Notes: generated by a model from the sequence alone, not told the origin. 64,000 nt of DNA from RGIG1902 sp034926865 (GCA_034926865.1 JAYFQP010000001.1:7183-71182), one strand, 5' to 3'; shown: positions 1-8,808, numbered from the stretch's first letter. Translations and numbers: made by a program.

Positions 1-2
1 GC

Positions 3-473
3 AAAGGCGGCGACGGCATCCCATTCACACAGCCGCCGAGAAAGACCAAGATCGTCATCAAAGGGCAAAGCATCGGCACCTGCTGGCTCTACACCCTCGG
101 CGTCGACGCCGGCAAAACGATCATCATGGACTCGCTCAAGGTGCAGGAACCGGGCGCGAAGTATTGCCACTTCCCCAGCGACGACGGCCGTGGCTACGAC
201 GCCTCGTATTTTAACGGCCTGCTCAGCGAGAAGCTGACGCTCAGCCGATCAAAGGGCGCCACCATCTGGCGCTGGGAGAAGCTGCCCGGGCATCAGCGCA
301 ACGAACCCCTCGACTGCCGTGACTATGCACTGGCCGGTCTCCGAATAATCGACCCGGACATGGAGGCGATCGAGCGACGCCTGCGCGATCTGCCGGATCC
401 GCAGCCGGAGCACAGCCAAAAGCCCGCGCCGCGCCGTAGTCGCCGCAGCGCCATCGACTCTGACGACTGGTAG
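3..473 (+). CDS. Terminase large subunit, GpA family, C-terminal part (5' truncated by window)
   Basis: The frame is open from base 3, so the gene starts outside the window; 156 residues are visible. The part in view matches the C-terminal nuclease half of lambda GpA-type terminases: a GVDAGKT stretch, then LKVQEPGAKYCHFP, then RGYDASYFNGLLSE, then a basic C-terminal tail. The family packages DNA into the prohead, with an ATPase motor in the missing N-terminal half and an endonuclease in this half. A gpW-like gene follows after 12 bases. The family call is firm from these motifs and from the order terminase, gpW, portal, protease, D, E. Confidence 0.9.
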   Translation, partial: KGGDGIPFTQPPRKTKIVIKGQSIGTCWLYTLGVDAGKTIIMDSLKVQEPGAKYCHFPSDDGRGYDASYFNGLLSEKLTLSRSKGATIWRWEKLPGHQRNEPLDCRDYALAGLRIIDPDMEAIERRLRDLPDPQPEHSQKPAPRRSRRSAIDSDDW

Positions 474-485
474 GAGGTGATAACC

Positions 486-752
486 ATGAGCACAAAGACC
501 GAACGGATCCGAGAGCGCGTCACCCAGACAGAGGAACGCCTCACGGCATACCGGGCACGCGAGCTCGAAATGCTGAACGGCGGCGTGCAGAGCTACGGCG
601 TCGGCACCCGGAACCTGACCCGGTACAACACTGACCTCGCGGCCGTGCGCGATACGATCGCGGAGCTGGAAAACAAGCTCGACGAGCTCTATGCGCAGCT
701 CGGCACAGGCAGCCCGCGCAAGGCGGTCGCTGTTGTTCCCCGCGACTGGTAG
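486..752 (+). CDS. gpW-like head-tail joining protein (DUF6148-like)
   Basis: A protein of 88 residues, mostly charged helix, including ERLTAYRARELEMLNGGVQSYGVGTRNLTRY. Proteins of this size between GpA terminase and portal are gpW-like (DUF6148) in clostridial phages; lambda gpW closes the filled head and prepares it for the tail. I start at the ATG at 486, which follows GGAGGTGATAACC, rather than at an ATA-linked in-frame site nine bases earlier. The function is inferred from position, size and helical character. Confidence 0.65.
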   Translation: MSTKTERIRERVTQTEERLTAYRARELEMLNGGVQSYGVGTRNLTRYNTDLAAVRDTIAELENKLDELYAQLGTGSPRKAVAVVPRDW

Positions 753-761
753 CGGTTAATC

Positions 762-832
762 GCCCGGAGAAATCCGGGCTTTTAACATATTTGAGGGCTG
801 GCCGGTTCTTGCTCCTTCCGGCTGGCCCTCAA
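762..832 (+). terminator. Two consecutive hairpins between gpW-like and portal genes
   Basis: The first hairpin pairs GCCCGGA (762-768) with TCCGGGC (773-779) and is followed by TTTTAA, like an intrinsic terminator. The second pairs 791-805 with 818-832 over 15 bp, with two G-U pairs, and is followed by AATTCTT. They sit in the only real gap of the head operon and may trim transcripts or protect mRNA ends. The sequence shows the structure; the role is inferred. Confidence 0.55.
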
Positions 833-848
833 TTCTTAAAGCAAGGAG

Positions 849-2498
849 GTGATCACCATCCAATACACGATGCAAAACGGGATATACCTGCCCACGTTTC
901 AGACCATCCGGCCGACGAACAAAGGGTACAGCGAGGCCGGCGCCAGCACGCGAAAAAAAGCGCTCAAAGGCTTCACGGCAATGAGCGGCAGCCCGCGCGA
1001 GGACATCGACTACAACAACTACACGCTCCGGCAGCGCGGCCGGATCCTGACCATGTCGACACCGCTGGCCGCATCCGCGATCAAGACGAACCGCACCAAC
1101 ATTGTCGGCTGCGGACTCCAGCTCAAGTGCACCGTCGACCGCGACGTGCTCGGCTGGTCACAGGAGCAGGCCGAGGAGTGGGAACGGCACACAGAGAACG
1201 AGTTCGCCATCTGGGCCGAGAACAAAGACGCGTGTGACGCCACCGGCATCAACGACTGGTACGCCATGCAGCAGCTCGCGCTCGGCTCGTGGCTGACAAG
1301 CGGCGACGTGTTCGGAGTGCTGAAGCAGGCCCAGCGCACCACGCTCAACCCCTACGCGCTGCGCGTGCACATCGTCGAGGCTGATCGCGTCAGCACGCCA
1401 CACACGGCGGCCGGCGATCTGGGAATGTTCCTCACCGACGGAGTCGCAGCAAACGGCAACCGGATCTATGACGGCGTCGAGGTGGACAGCGGCGGCAAGA
1501 TCGTCGCGTACTACATCCGCAACACCTACCCGTTCCAGATCACGGCCATCCCCACGGAATGGCAGCGCGTCGAAGCCTACGGCCAGCGGACAGGACTGCC
1601 GAACATTGTGCAGGTCATGGAGTCAGAGCGCCCGGATCAATATCGCGGCGTCACCTACCTCGCCCCGGTCATTGAGCAGCTCCTCCAGATCCGGCGCTAC
1701 ACCGAAAGCGAGCTCACCGCAGCCGTGGTCGAGTCGTTCTTCACGGCGTTCGTAGCGACTGAAGGCGCCACCGACGGGCTCCCGTTCAACGAGACCGGAG
1801 GAGGCTCCGGCGACCGGCGCGTGGCGGACGGAGAGAACGAGTACGAAATGGGGCCCGGGCAGATCAACGTCATGAAGCCCGGCGAGAGCGTGTCATTCGC
1901 AGACCCAAAGCGGCCGTCCAACGGCTTCCAGACCTTCGTCAATGCCATAAGCGAACAGATCGGCGCAGCCCTTGAGCTTCCATCCGACCTGCTGCGCAAA
2001 GCCTTCAACAGCTCGTACAGCGCAAGCCGTGCCGCCCTTCTGGAGGCGTGGAAGGCGTTCAAGATGAAGCGCGACTGGTTCACGACTGACTTCTGCCGCC
2101 CGATCTACGCCGTCTGGCTCTCCGAGGCAGCCGCGCTCGGGCGCGTGAACGCCCCCGGCTTCTTCAGCGATCCGCTCGTCCGCGCCGCATATCTGGGCAG
2201 CGAATGGATCGGCCCGTCTCAAGGCCAACTCGATCCGGTCAAGGAGATCACCGCCGAGATCCTCGCGTGCAGCGAGGGCTTCTCGACGCACGAACAGAGC
2301 ACCATCAAGCTCAACGGCGGCCAGTGGGCGTCCAACGTCGACCAGCTTGCACGCGAAAACGAGAAGCTCACCGCCGCAGGAGCCGGCGGATCCGGCGCGG
2401 CCGCATCCACGGGAGCGGAGGCATCCGGCACGGCCGTCGAGAATGCCGTCCGCAAGCTGATTATGGACACAGTCAAGAAGGAGGAAACCGAAAAATGA
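849..2498 (+). CDS. Phage portal protein, lambda family
   Basis: Up to 549 residues. It forms the dodecameric ring at one head vertex through which DNA passes. Lambda-family marks include an early RRGRILTMSTPLAASAIKTNR-type helix, SWLTSGDVFGVL, HIVEADRVSTP, GVEVDSGGKIVAYYIRNTYP, and PGESVSFADPKRPSNGFQTFV followed by SDLLRKAFNSSYSASRAALLEAW. The start is uncertain: the GTG at 849 overlaps the AAGGAGG at 843-849, and the first ATG is at 870, rather far from it. The gene overlaps the protease gene by four bases (ATGA). The 3' end has an alanine/glycine-rich disordered tail. Confidence 0.9.
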   Translation: MITIQYTMQNGIYLPTFQTIRPTNKGYSEAGASTRKKALKGFTAMSGSPREDIDYNNYTLRQRGRILTMSTPLAASAIKTNRTNIVGCGLQLKCTVDRDVLGWSQEQAEEWERHTENEFAIWAENKDACDATGINDWYAMQQLALGSWLTSGDVFGVLKQAQRTTLNPYALRVHIVEADRVSTPHTAAGDLGMFLTDGVAANGNRIYDGVEVDSGGKIVAYYIRNTYPFQITAIPTEWQRVEAYGQRTGLPNIVQVMESERPDQYRGVTYLAPVIEQLLQIRRYTESELTAAVVESFFTAFVATEGATDGLPFNETGGGSGDRRVADGENEYEMGPGQINVMKPGESVSFADPKRPSNGFQTFVNAISEQIGAALELPSDLLRKAFNSSYSASRAALLEAWKAFKMKRDWFTTDFCRPIYAVWLSEAAALGRVNAPGFFSDPLVRAAYLGSEWIGPSQGQLDPVKEITAEILACSEGFSTHEQSTIKLNGGQWASNVDQLARENEKLTAAGAGGSGAAASTGAEASGTAVENAVRKLIMDTVKKEETEK

Positions 2499-3811
2499 GA
2501 AACATCCCAAGCGGCCCCTACCGCGTGACCGACTTCATTGTGAGGAAGCACGGATCGGCCGGAAAGTCAGAGCTCCCGCTCGACATCGTCGGCATCAAAA
2601 TGAGAAACGGCCCGGCTCAGAGAGCGGGCACAGCTCCGGCCAAGTTCTGGAATATCGCAGAGAGCGCAGACGACGCGGACGAGGGCATTATTACCCTCTA
2701 CGGCGATGTCATGAGCCAGCAGCCCACCGACTGGTGGACGGGCGAGCCTGAGCCCGGGCTCTTTATCACGCCGGCCGGCTTCATGGAAGATCTTGCAGCC
2801 GTAAAGGGCAAGAGCAAGATCACCGTCAAGCTCAATAGCTGCGGCGGGGATCTGTACTCCGGCATTGCAATCCACAACGCCATCAAGGCGCTGAACGCCA
2901 CCACCAACGTCATCGTCGAGGGCATCGCGGCCAGCGCGGCCAGCGTCATTATGTGCGCCGGCGACACCGTGCAGGTATGGCCGGGTAGCATCGTCATGAT
3001 CCACGGCGTCAGCGTCGGCCTCTGCGACTATTTCACGACCGCCGATCTGAAGCAGATCATCAAGGCAAACGACGCGGCCGAGAAGGCCATCGCGGCCATT
3101 TACGAGGCCAAGACCGGAACAGACGCCGAGACGCTGCGCTCCATGATGTCCAAAGAGACATGGATGACCGGCGCCGAGGCGGTCGAGAAGGGCTTCGCCG
3201 ACGAGCTGCTTGACGGAGACGGCCCGGAGGCCGCCCTGCTGGACGGCAAGGAGATCCTCATGGTGGCCGGCGTCCAGCACTCCATCAAGGGGCTGCACGT
3301 CCCCGACACCCTCAACATCAAGCACGTTTCTCCGGCGGCTGCCGTACCCAAGCGGCCCGCAGCCAGCGTAGGAATGGGAACAAATGCCGGAAAACCCGGC
3401 GAAACAAACGAAGGAGGTAAACCCAAAATGACCCTCGAAGAACTCAGAGCACAAGACCCCGACCTCGTCCAGCAGGTGGAGAACGCAGCGACCACGGCCG
3501 CCCTCGCGGCTGAGCGCCAGCGCCTTCAGGCTATTGACGAGATCGCCCCCAGCATCGGAGACGCCGCGCTGGTCACTGAGGCCAAGTTCGGCGAGCATCC
3601 GTGCTCCGCAGCCGAGCTGGCCCTGAAGGCCATGCAGAAAGCCGCGAAGCAGGGCACGAAGTTCCTGAACGACCATGCGGCAGACGGCAAAGAGTCCGGC
3701 GCCGAAGGCGTGCAGGGCAACCCCAGCGATCCCGGCGACCCCGGATCTGGAGGCGTCAGCGACGAGGAACAGATCAAGGCCGCAGTCACCCTGTTCAACA
3801 AAACTCGATAA
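2495..3811 (+). CDS. Head maturation protease (ClpP/SppA-like) fused to scaffold region
   Basis: 438 residues. The N-terminal ~290 residues have the ClpP fold used by lambda gpC-type proteases: KLNSCGGDLYSGIAIHNAIK, then GIAASAASVIMCAG with the likely nucleophile Ser, then IVMIHGVS with the likely His. It trims scaffold and portal during prohead maturation. The last ~128 residues are charged and Ala-rich like a scaffold and are preceded by their own internal ribosome binding site (nested gene at 3428). It starts with an ATGA overlap on the portal stop and is followed by the decoration protein. Confidence 0.88.
   Translation: MRNIPSGPYRVTDFIVRKHGSAGKSELPLDIVGIKMRNGPAQRAGTAPAKFWNIAESADDADEGIITLYGDVMSQQPTDWWTGEPEPGLFITPAGFMEDLAAVKGKSKITVKLNSCGGDLYSGIAIHNAIKALNATTNVIVEGIAASAASVIMCAGDTVQVWPGSIVMIHGVSVGLCDYFTTADLKQIIKANDAAEKAIAAIYEAKTGTDAETLRSMMSKETWMTGAEAVEKGFADELLDGDGPEAALLDGKEILMVAGVQHSIKGLHVPDTLNIKHVSPAAAVPKRPAASVGMGTNAGKPGETNEGGKPKMTLEELRAQDPDLVQQVENAATTAALAAERQRLQAIDEIAPSIGDAALVTEAKFGEHPCSAAELALKAMQKAAKQGTKFLNDHAADGKESGAEGVQGNPSDPGDPGSGGVSDEEQIKAAVTLFNKTR
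3428..3811 (+). CDS. Nested scaffold protein (Nu3-like), internal in-frame start in the protease gene
   Basis: A perfect AAGGAGG at 3411-3417 lies 10 bases before an in-frame ATG at 3428, inside the protease gene. Translation from here gives 127 residues, TLEELRAQDPDLVQQVENAA onward: helical, charged and ending in a Gly/Pro-rich linker and a short helix. Lambda makes its scaffold Nu3 the same way, from the 3' part of gene C. The DNA shows the start signal; that it is used, and as scaffold, is inferred from the lambda model. Confidence 0.72.
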   Translation: MTLEELRAQDPDLVQQVENAATTAALAAERQRLQAIDEIAPSIGDAALVTEAKFGEHPCSAAELALKAMQKAAKQGTKFLNDHAADGKESGAEGVQGNPSDPGDPGSGGVSDEEQIKAAVTLFNKTR

Positions 3812-3826
3812 GGAGGAACGAAAACA

Positions 3827-4231
3827 ATGAGCACCAGAATTGACGAAACCCTCACCCAGCCCGGCTATGACGGCCTGATCATCGGCAACGAGCCCGTCGC
3901 CGACGTGTTCACCGTTACCGTCCGTAAGCTGAGCGCCGCCGCCACACTGGCACGCGGCACAGTTCTCGCCCTGTCCACCGGAACCGCCGGAGACGGCAAG
4001 ATGGTCGTGCTGGGCACCACCGCAGAGACCAACGAGACCCTGACCGCCAACTGCGTTCTGTGCGACGCCACCAGCGTCGGCACTACCGCAGACGTGAGTG
4101 CCCTCGCCTATCGCACCGGCAAATTCAATGCCGGGAAGCTGACCGTGAAGTCCGGCTATACCATGACGGCCGCCGACAAGGAGGCTCTGCGTGACGTGGG
4201 GATCCTGCTCGACACCGCCATCGACGCCTAA
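3827..4231 (+). CDS. Head decoration protein, lambda gpD family
   Basis: 134 residues, close to lambda gpD. It binds as trimers on the expanded capsid and stabilises it. Supporting features are its place between scaffold and major capsid, and the family pattern ARGTVLALSTGTAGDGKMVVLG with a later NETLTANCVLCDATSVG and ALAYRTGKFNAGKL. A strong AAGGAGGAACG ribosome site precedes the ATG. It is followed after 17 bases by the major capsid gene, as in lambda. Confidence 0.85.
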   Translation: MSTRIDETLTQPGYDGLIIGNEPVADVFTVTVRKLSAAATLARGTVLALSTGTAGDGKMVVLGTTAETNETLTANCVLCDATSVGTTADVSALAYRTGKFNAGKLTVKSGYTMTAADKEALRDVGILLDTAIDA

Positions 4232-4248
4232 GAAGGAGGAAGAAAACA

Positions 4249-5325
4249 ATGGCCTTTAATTTCTACGAAACCCACACGCTCCTCATGGCCGTCCAGCAGA
4301 TCATCCCGGCGGCCTCTTTCCTGCGTGACCGCTATTTCCCCACCAACGCGCAGACCGACGTGTTTGCCACCACAGACGTCCTGTGCGAATACCGTGACGG
4401 CGACCGCAAGCTGGCGCCCTTCGTGGCCCCCAGAAAAGGCGGCGTGACCGTCCTGCGCGAAGGCAGCACCATGAAGCGCTTCACCCCGCCCTTCATTGCC
4501 CCCAAGCGCTCCCTGACCATCGACGACCTGAACAAGCGCGGCTTCGGCGAGGCGCTTTACAGCCAGCTCACCCCCGAGCAGCGCCAGCAGCAGCTCGTCC
4601 TCCGCGACGCCGCCGAGATCGGAGACATGATCACCCGCCGCGAGGAATACATGGCGGCCCAGATTATGCTCACCGGCGGCTGCGTCATGAAGCAGATCGC
4701 AGACGACCCCACCAAGGGCGACGAGCTCGAGGTGCATTTCTACGATGGCGCCTCCAACCCCTACCAGTACACCCCCACCGTTGACTGGGACGAGTCCACG
4801 GCGACTATTCTGGACGACCTCAAAGCCGTCGCCCGCATCATGGTCGCGAAGGGCCTGCGCGTGGCCGATCTGGTATGCTCCCCCGACGTGGCGGACGCCA
4901 TCATCGGCAACAGCGTGATCCAGAGCCTTATGGATAAGCTGCATATCGACATCGGACAGATCTCCGCAAGCCTGATCGACCCCGACAAATACCCCGCTGC
5001 GTCCATTGTGGCCCAGCTCAACATCGACGGCCGCAAGATCAACGTCATCAGCTACGGCGAAACCTACGAGGACGACGGCGGCGCCAGCACCCTCTACATC
5101 CCCTCCGGCAAGGCCGTTCTGACCGCGCCGGCTGCGGGCCGCATCGTGTTCGGCGCCGTTTCTCAGGTCGAGCAGGCGGACGGGCAGTTCCACACCTACA
5201 CCGGCAGCCGCGTCCCGAAGTATCTGGCCAGCGCCGAGGGCAACACCCGAAGCCTGACGATCACCTCTTGCCCGCTGCCTATGCCTAACAGCATCGGCGC
5301 CTTCTACTGCGTGAACGCGCTGTAA
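4249..5325 (+). CDS. Major capsid protein, lambda gpE family
   Basis: 358 residues, the normal length for gpE-family capsid proteins. Family marks include ASFLRDRYFP near the start, KGGVTVLREGSTMKRFTPPFI, RREEYMAAQIMLTGG, and a C-terminal IPSGKAVLTAPAAGRIVFGA stretch. It builds the icosahedral shell. The ATG at 4249 follows AAGGAGGAAG. The minus strand carries a long open frame here that is only the codon-bias shadow of this gene. Confidence 0.93.
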   Translation: MAFNFYETHTLLMAVQQIIPAASFLRDRYFPTNAQTDVFATTDVLCEYRDGDRKLAPFVAPRKGGVTVLREGSTMKRFTPPFIAPKRSLTIDDLNKRGFGEALYSQLTPEQRQQQLVLRDAAEIGDMITRREEYMAAQIMLTGGCVMKQIADDPTKGDELEVHFYDGASNPYQYTPTVDWDESTATILDDLKAVARIMVAKGLRVADLVCSPDVADAIIGNSVIQSLMDKLHIDIGQISASLIDPDKYPAASIVAQLNIDGRKINVISYGETYEDDGGASTLYIPSGKAVLTAPAAGRIVFGAVSQVEQADGQFHTYTGSRVPKYLASAEGNTRSLTITSCPLPMPNSIGAFYCVNAL

Positions 5326-5347
5326 CCGGCGCAGAAAGGAGCAGAAC

Positions 5348-5758
5348 ATGAAAAAAATCAAGATCACAGTCGGAACCTTCGGCTATAAGCCGGAAGGCGC
5401 GAGCTCCGTGCTGCTCAAGGACGCTGACAGCGAACCCTTCGACGTCTCCGACGCCGTCGCCGAACGTCTCCTGAAAAAGAAGATCGCGGAGCTGGCGGAG
5501 GAGGCGCCGGACGTCGTCGTCTCCTATGACGACAAGATGACCAAGGCGCAGCTCATTGAGATCGGCACGCAGGTCGGCGTAGAGCTGACCGACGCCATGA
5601 CCAAGAAGGCCATGCTTGCGGCGCTTGACGCAGCCATCGCGGCGACAGACGCCACAGGCGCGGAGAGCGCCGGCGCCGAGGATCCTGACGCGGACGGCGA
5701 TGGCGACGATGACGGCGAAGCCCCTCCCGCCGTCAAACCCGCCGATCCGGCCCAGTGA
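5348..5758 (+). CDS. Head protein with HeH/LEM-like domain and acidic tail
   Basis: 136 residues. The middle, DDKMTKAQLIEIGTQVGVEL then DAMTKKAMLAALDAAI, looks like the short HeH/LEM helix-extension-helix motif common in phage head-tail genes at this position (after the major capsid). The N-terminal part is beta-like with KEMT-free hydrophobics; the last ~35 residues are very rich in Asp, Ala and Pro and probably disordered. It overlaps the next gene by four bases. The position is that of lambda FI, but no clear homology is seen. The motif is recognised; the role is inferred. Confidence 0.6.
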   Translation: MKKIKITVGTFGYKPEGASSVLLKDADSEPFDVSDAVAERLLKKKIAELAEEAPDVVVSYDDKMTKAQLIEIGTQVGVELTDAMTKKAMLAALDAAIAATDATGAESAGAEDPDADGDGDDDGEAPPAVKPADPAQ

Positions 5759-6075
5759 TGGGCTTCAAGGATATGGTGGCGGCGGACATCGCCGCCACTT
5801 TCCTCAACCCCGACGAGTTCGGAGAACCTCATACCGTCGAAGGGGCTGAGATCATAGCCGTCATGGACAGCCAAGCGCTCAAGGAGAGGCAAGCGGGCGC
5901 TGAGCTATCCGTGGCGGAGGCGTCCGTGCTACTGCACGCGGCGGTCAAGGATCTGCCGGAGGAACGCGCCCCGGGCGCGACACTGAATGTGGACGGCTGC
6001 GAGTACATCGTCGCCGACTGGAGCGTCGACATGGGGATGGCCACAATCACACTGAGCGGATCCCGCACAGTATAG
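5755..6075 (+). CDS. Head-tail joining protein, lambda FII-like
   Basis: 106 residues, starting in an ATGATG that overlaps the previous stop. It has MGFKDMVAADIAATFLNPDEFGEPHTV, then AEIIAVMDSQALKERQ, and a beta-rich end DGCEYIVADWSVDMGMATITL. This resembles lambda FII, which sits on the connector as the tail attachment point, and the position after E and the HeH gene agrees. Residue-level similarity is modest, so the name rests on pattern plus order. Confidence 0.65.
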   Translation: MMGFKDMVAADIAATFLNPDEFGEPHTVEGAEIIAVMDSQALKERQAGAELSVAEASVLLHAAVKDLPEERAPGATLNVDGCEYIVADWSVDMGMATITLSGSRTV

Positions 6076-6085
6076 GAGGCGCATC

Positions 6086-6685
6086 ATGACACTCACCAAG
6101 GCGCTCGACACCATAACGGCGTGGGTGCAGGCGAACGTCTGCGACGGCCTGAGCTTCAAAGTCCCGGACGACAAGGTCATGGACGCAGGGTACACGCACC
6201 AGACAGCGACGCCGACGGCTTTTTCCATGTTCATCCCCGCAAAGGATCGCATGGCGCCGCCTGCTCCGCCACAATTCCCGTGCTGCTGCGTGCAGATCAT
6301 CACGGGCGAGGACAGGCCGCAGGAGTCCAGCCGGCTCCTTGACGTCCGCCTCTGTTTCGCGACATGGAGCCCGGGCCACTATGGCAGGGACGACTATATT
6401 GCGGACAAGGACGGCGGCTTCACGCGGTCTGACGCCAACACCTACGCAAAGAATGAGGACGGCTGGAGGGACTCGTGGAACTTCCTCGACGCCGCTCTGG
6501 CCGAGCTCGAAAGCAATGACACCATCGACGGGATCCGCATCGCGGCTGAGAACGGCTTCCGGTATGGGCCGTTCGTAGACGAGCAGAAGGCCGTCGCCGA
6601 CCTCTGGCCGTACTGGTTTACATGGCTGGAGTTCCGCGCGGATCTCGGACTCGTGCGAAAATCTCCGCACGATGATCTTCTTTAG
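6086..6685 (+). CDS. Neck or tail-completion protein (position of gpZ/gpU), unrecognised family
   Basis: 199 residues between the FII-like gene and the sheath gene. It has a central SRLLDVRLCFATWSPGHYGRDDY and a later WRDSWNFLDAALAELE helix, and it ends in WPYWFTWLEFRADL. The slot is where lambda-head/P2-tail phages carry a minor tail or tail-terminator protein. I do not recognise the family from sequence. The gene shares the operon, with AGGAGGCGCATC before the ATG. A 56-base gap with AAGGAGG follows. Confidence 0.5.
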   Translation: MTLTKALDTITAWVQANVCDGLSFKVPDDKVMDAGYTHQTATPTAFSMFIPAKDRMAPPAPPQFPCCCVQIITGEDRPQESSRLLDVRLCFATWSPGHYGRDDYIADKDGGFTRSDANTYAKNEDGWRDSWNFLDAALAELESNDTIDGIRIAAENGFRYGPFVDEQKAVADLWPYWFTWLEFRADLGLVRKSPHDDLL

Positions 6686-6741
6686 CAGCAGCCCAAGGAC
6701 AGAACCGGACGGCTGACACCAACACAAGGAGGTAGCACACC

Positions 6742-8241
6742 ATGGCAGAATATCTCTACGGCGCCTACGGCAAGATGGAAGCAACCGCAGCCCAAAGCGC
6801 CGCCCAGACGGGCACCGCCCCGGTCTACGTCGGCCTGTTTCCGATCAATCTGATCAGGGGCTACGCTGACGCCGACCTCGTAGGCAATCCCGTCAAGCTC
6901 AACAACCTCGTCCACGCCCAGAAAACCGTGGGCTATTCCAAGGACTGGGCAGTTTTTACCGGCTGCGAGGCCATCGCGGCCCACTTCGACAACACCAAGG
7001 GGAATATCGGCCCCATCTACATCATCAACGTGCTCGACCCCGGAACACACAGGGAGGAGGCCGCGACATCTGCGGCCATCGCCTTCTCCGGCGGCCGTGC
7101 AACGATCACCAGCGACAAGATCATCCTCGACACGCTGGCCCTTGCAAAGCCCTCGCCGGCGACTGGCAACTATGTCGAGGGCACCGACTACACGGTCGAC
7201 TACAACTTCACTACCGGCAAGGTGATCATCACGTCCGCAGACGCGGACAACCCAATCACCGGGAGCGTCACGGCGTCCTATTATGTGGTCGATACCAGCG
7301 AAATCGGCTCCGATGACATCGTCGGAGGCGTGACTGCCGGCGGAGAGTACAGCGGCCTCGGCGCCCTGAAGCTCATGTTCCCGTCTCTGGGCGTCGTGCC
7401 CAACCTGATCATGTGCCCGGGCTGGAGTCACATCCCGGCCGTCTACAATGCCATGGTCACGGCGGCGCAGAAGATCAACGGGCACTGGTTCTCCTTCTGC
7501 ATCGCAGACATCCCCCTCACGGACAGCTCCAGCACGGCCGTCGACACCATCACCAAGGCCATCGCGTGGAAATCCAGCAACGCCTACACCAGCGAGTTCT
7601 CCAAGGTCTACTGGCCGCAGGGCGTCGACAGCACGGGCCGCGTGTTCCACCTGAGCACTATGGCAGCGGTCGAGTTCATGCGGGCAGACCAGAGCCACGA
7701 CGAGATCCCGATGGAGACCTGCGGCAATAAAACCGTGCCGCTGCTGCGTCAGTATTTCGGCGACAGCTACACCGGCAAGGGCTTCGACAAAGAGGCGAGC
7801 CTCGAGCTCTGCGAAAACGGGATCTCTACCCTGATCTCGTGGAGCGGCGTCGTCCTCTGGGGAGACCATACCGCCGCCTACAAATACGGCGATGACGTGG
7901 ACGCCCGCAGCATCTTCGACGTCTCGATCCGCATGATAGAGCACATCCTGAACGGTTTTCAGACGCGGCACATGAGCGACATCGACAGCACCATGAGCCT
8001 CGCTAAGAAGGACGAGATCATCAATGAGGAGCAGGAGATCCTCGACAGCTATGCAGCCAAGGGCGCACTGCTGGGCGAGCCGCAGATCCTTTTCCTCGAA
8101 AGTGAAAACAGCACCACGGATCTCATGAACGGAGACTTCAAGTGGAGCATCCCTGTGACGCCCACGCCGCCGCTCAAGAGCGCCACCGCCGGCGTCTCCT
8201 ACACAGACTCCGGCTTCGAGTCTTATTTTGAGGAGGATTAA
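6742..8241 (+). CDS. Contractile tail sheath protein
   Basis: 499 residues. It forms the outer contractile sheath. Marks of the sheath family are GLFPINLIRGYADADLVGNPVKLNN near the start, GGEYSGLGALKLMFPSLGVVPNLIMCPGW, an Ala/Thr-rich insert, RVFHLSTMAAVEFMRADQ, and DARSIFDVSIRMIEHILNGFQTRHM near the C terminus. The insert at about residues 100-190 is an added beta domain, often seen on the outside of sheaths. AAGGAGGTAGCACACC precedes the ATG. The tail-tube gene follows after three bases, the standard sheath-tube pair. Confidence 0.92.
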   Translation: MAEYLYGAYGKMEATAAQSAAQTGTAPVYVGLFPINLIRGYADADLVGNPVKLNNLVHAQKTVGYSKDWAVFTGCEAIAAHFDNTKGNIGPIYIINVLDPGTHREEAATSAAIAFSGGRATITSDKIILDTLALAKPSPATGNYVEGTDYTVDYNFTTGKVIITSADADNPITGSVTASYYVVDTSEIGSDDIVGGVTAGGEYSGLGALKLMFPSLGVVPNLIMCPGWSHIPAVYNAMVTAAQKINGHWFSFCIADIPLTDSSSTAVDTITKAIAWKSSNAYTSEFSKVYWPQGVDSTGRVFHLSTMAAVEFMRADQSHDEIPMETCGNKTVPLLRQYFGDSYTGKGFDKEASLELCENGISTLISWSGVVLWGDHTAAYKYGDDVDARSIFDVSIRMIEHILNGFQTRHMSDIDSTMSLAKKDEIINEEQEILDSYAAKGALLGEPQILFLESENSTTDLMNGDFKWSIPVTPTPPLKSATAGVSYTDSGFESYFEED

Positions 8242-8244
8242 ACC

Positions 8245-8748
8245 ATGTGGATCGACATCAGAGGCCCGATCGTGGCCAATACCGCCTACTGCGGCGGCAA
8301 ACTGGTCGCGAAAGACGTGGCCATCACCCTCCCGGAGGTGAGCTTCAAAACCTCCACATTCCCCGCCATGGGCGACGTTGAAATGGCTGTCCCCGGCAAC
8401 ATCAACGCCATGGAGCTCTCGATCACCAAGATCGGCGTCGACATGGGGCTCAGCACCATCGTCAAGCTCGAGAGCAAGATCATCGAGGTCAGGTTTGTCC
8501 ACGATGTCAAAAAGGCGGACGGCACCACGAAGGTCGAGGGCTGCAAGGCCTTCCTCCGTAGCTCGCCCAAGGGCATCCCGGGCATCGGGCTCGCAATCGG
8601 CAGCAACACCGAGAACGAGATCACGGCCGGCGTCACTCGCTACCAGCTTTACGCAGGTGGCGAGGAGCTCTGGCTGATCGACCAGCTCAACAGCATCATG
8701 CGGATCGGCGGAACCGACTACATGAAGTCCATCAACAGCCTACTGTAA
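8245..8748 (+). CDS. Major tail tube protein, P2 FII family
   Basis: 167 residues, the usual length. The tube is the inner channel through which DNA is ejected. Family marks: RGPIVANTAYCGGKLVAKDVAITLPEV, MGDVEMAVPGNINAMELSITKIGVD, and the C-terminal TRYQLYAGGEELWLIDQLN followed by GTDYM. It is preceded by GAGGAGG inside the sheath end. A hairpin follows, which fits a step-down in expression after the two most abundant tail proteins. Confidence 0.92.
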   Translation: MWIDIRGPIVANTAYCGGKLVAKDVAITLPEVSFKTSTFPAMGDVEMAVPGNINAMELSITKIGVDMGLSTIVKLESKIIEVRFVHDVKKADGTTKVEGCKAFLRSSPKGIPGIGLAIGSNTENEITAGVTRYQLYAGGEELWLIDQLNSIMRIGGTDYMKSINSLL

Positions 8749-8752
8749 AGCC

Positions 8753-8785
8753 GAGGGCGCTGCTCCAAAAAGGGGCGGCGCCTTC
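8753..8785 (+). terminator. GC-rich hairpin after the tail tube gene
   Basis: Bases 8753-8766 pair with 8772-8785 over 14 bp, including three G-U pairs, around an AAAAA loop, and are followed by CATTTTG. It lies between the very highly made tube protein and the low-level chaperone gene, where a leaky terminator or mRNA-end protector would make sense. The U-tract is short, so termination is probably partial. Confidence 0.55.
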
Positions 8786-8808
8786 CATTTTGAAAGGAGC
8801 AGCACGCT

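Noticed and set aside
2567..4249. 560-codon open frame on the minus strand
   Set aside because: It mirrors the protease, scaffold and decoration genes in GC-rich DNA. It has no ribosome site or domain, and the protein is low-complexity Gly/Val.
4228..5367. 379-codon open frame on the minus strand
   Set aside because: Antisense shadow of the major capsid gene.
6682..8502. 606-codon open frame on the minus strand
   Set aside because: Antisense shadow of the sheath and tube genes, caused by codon bias; full of Asp/Val/Arg with no recognisable fold.
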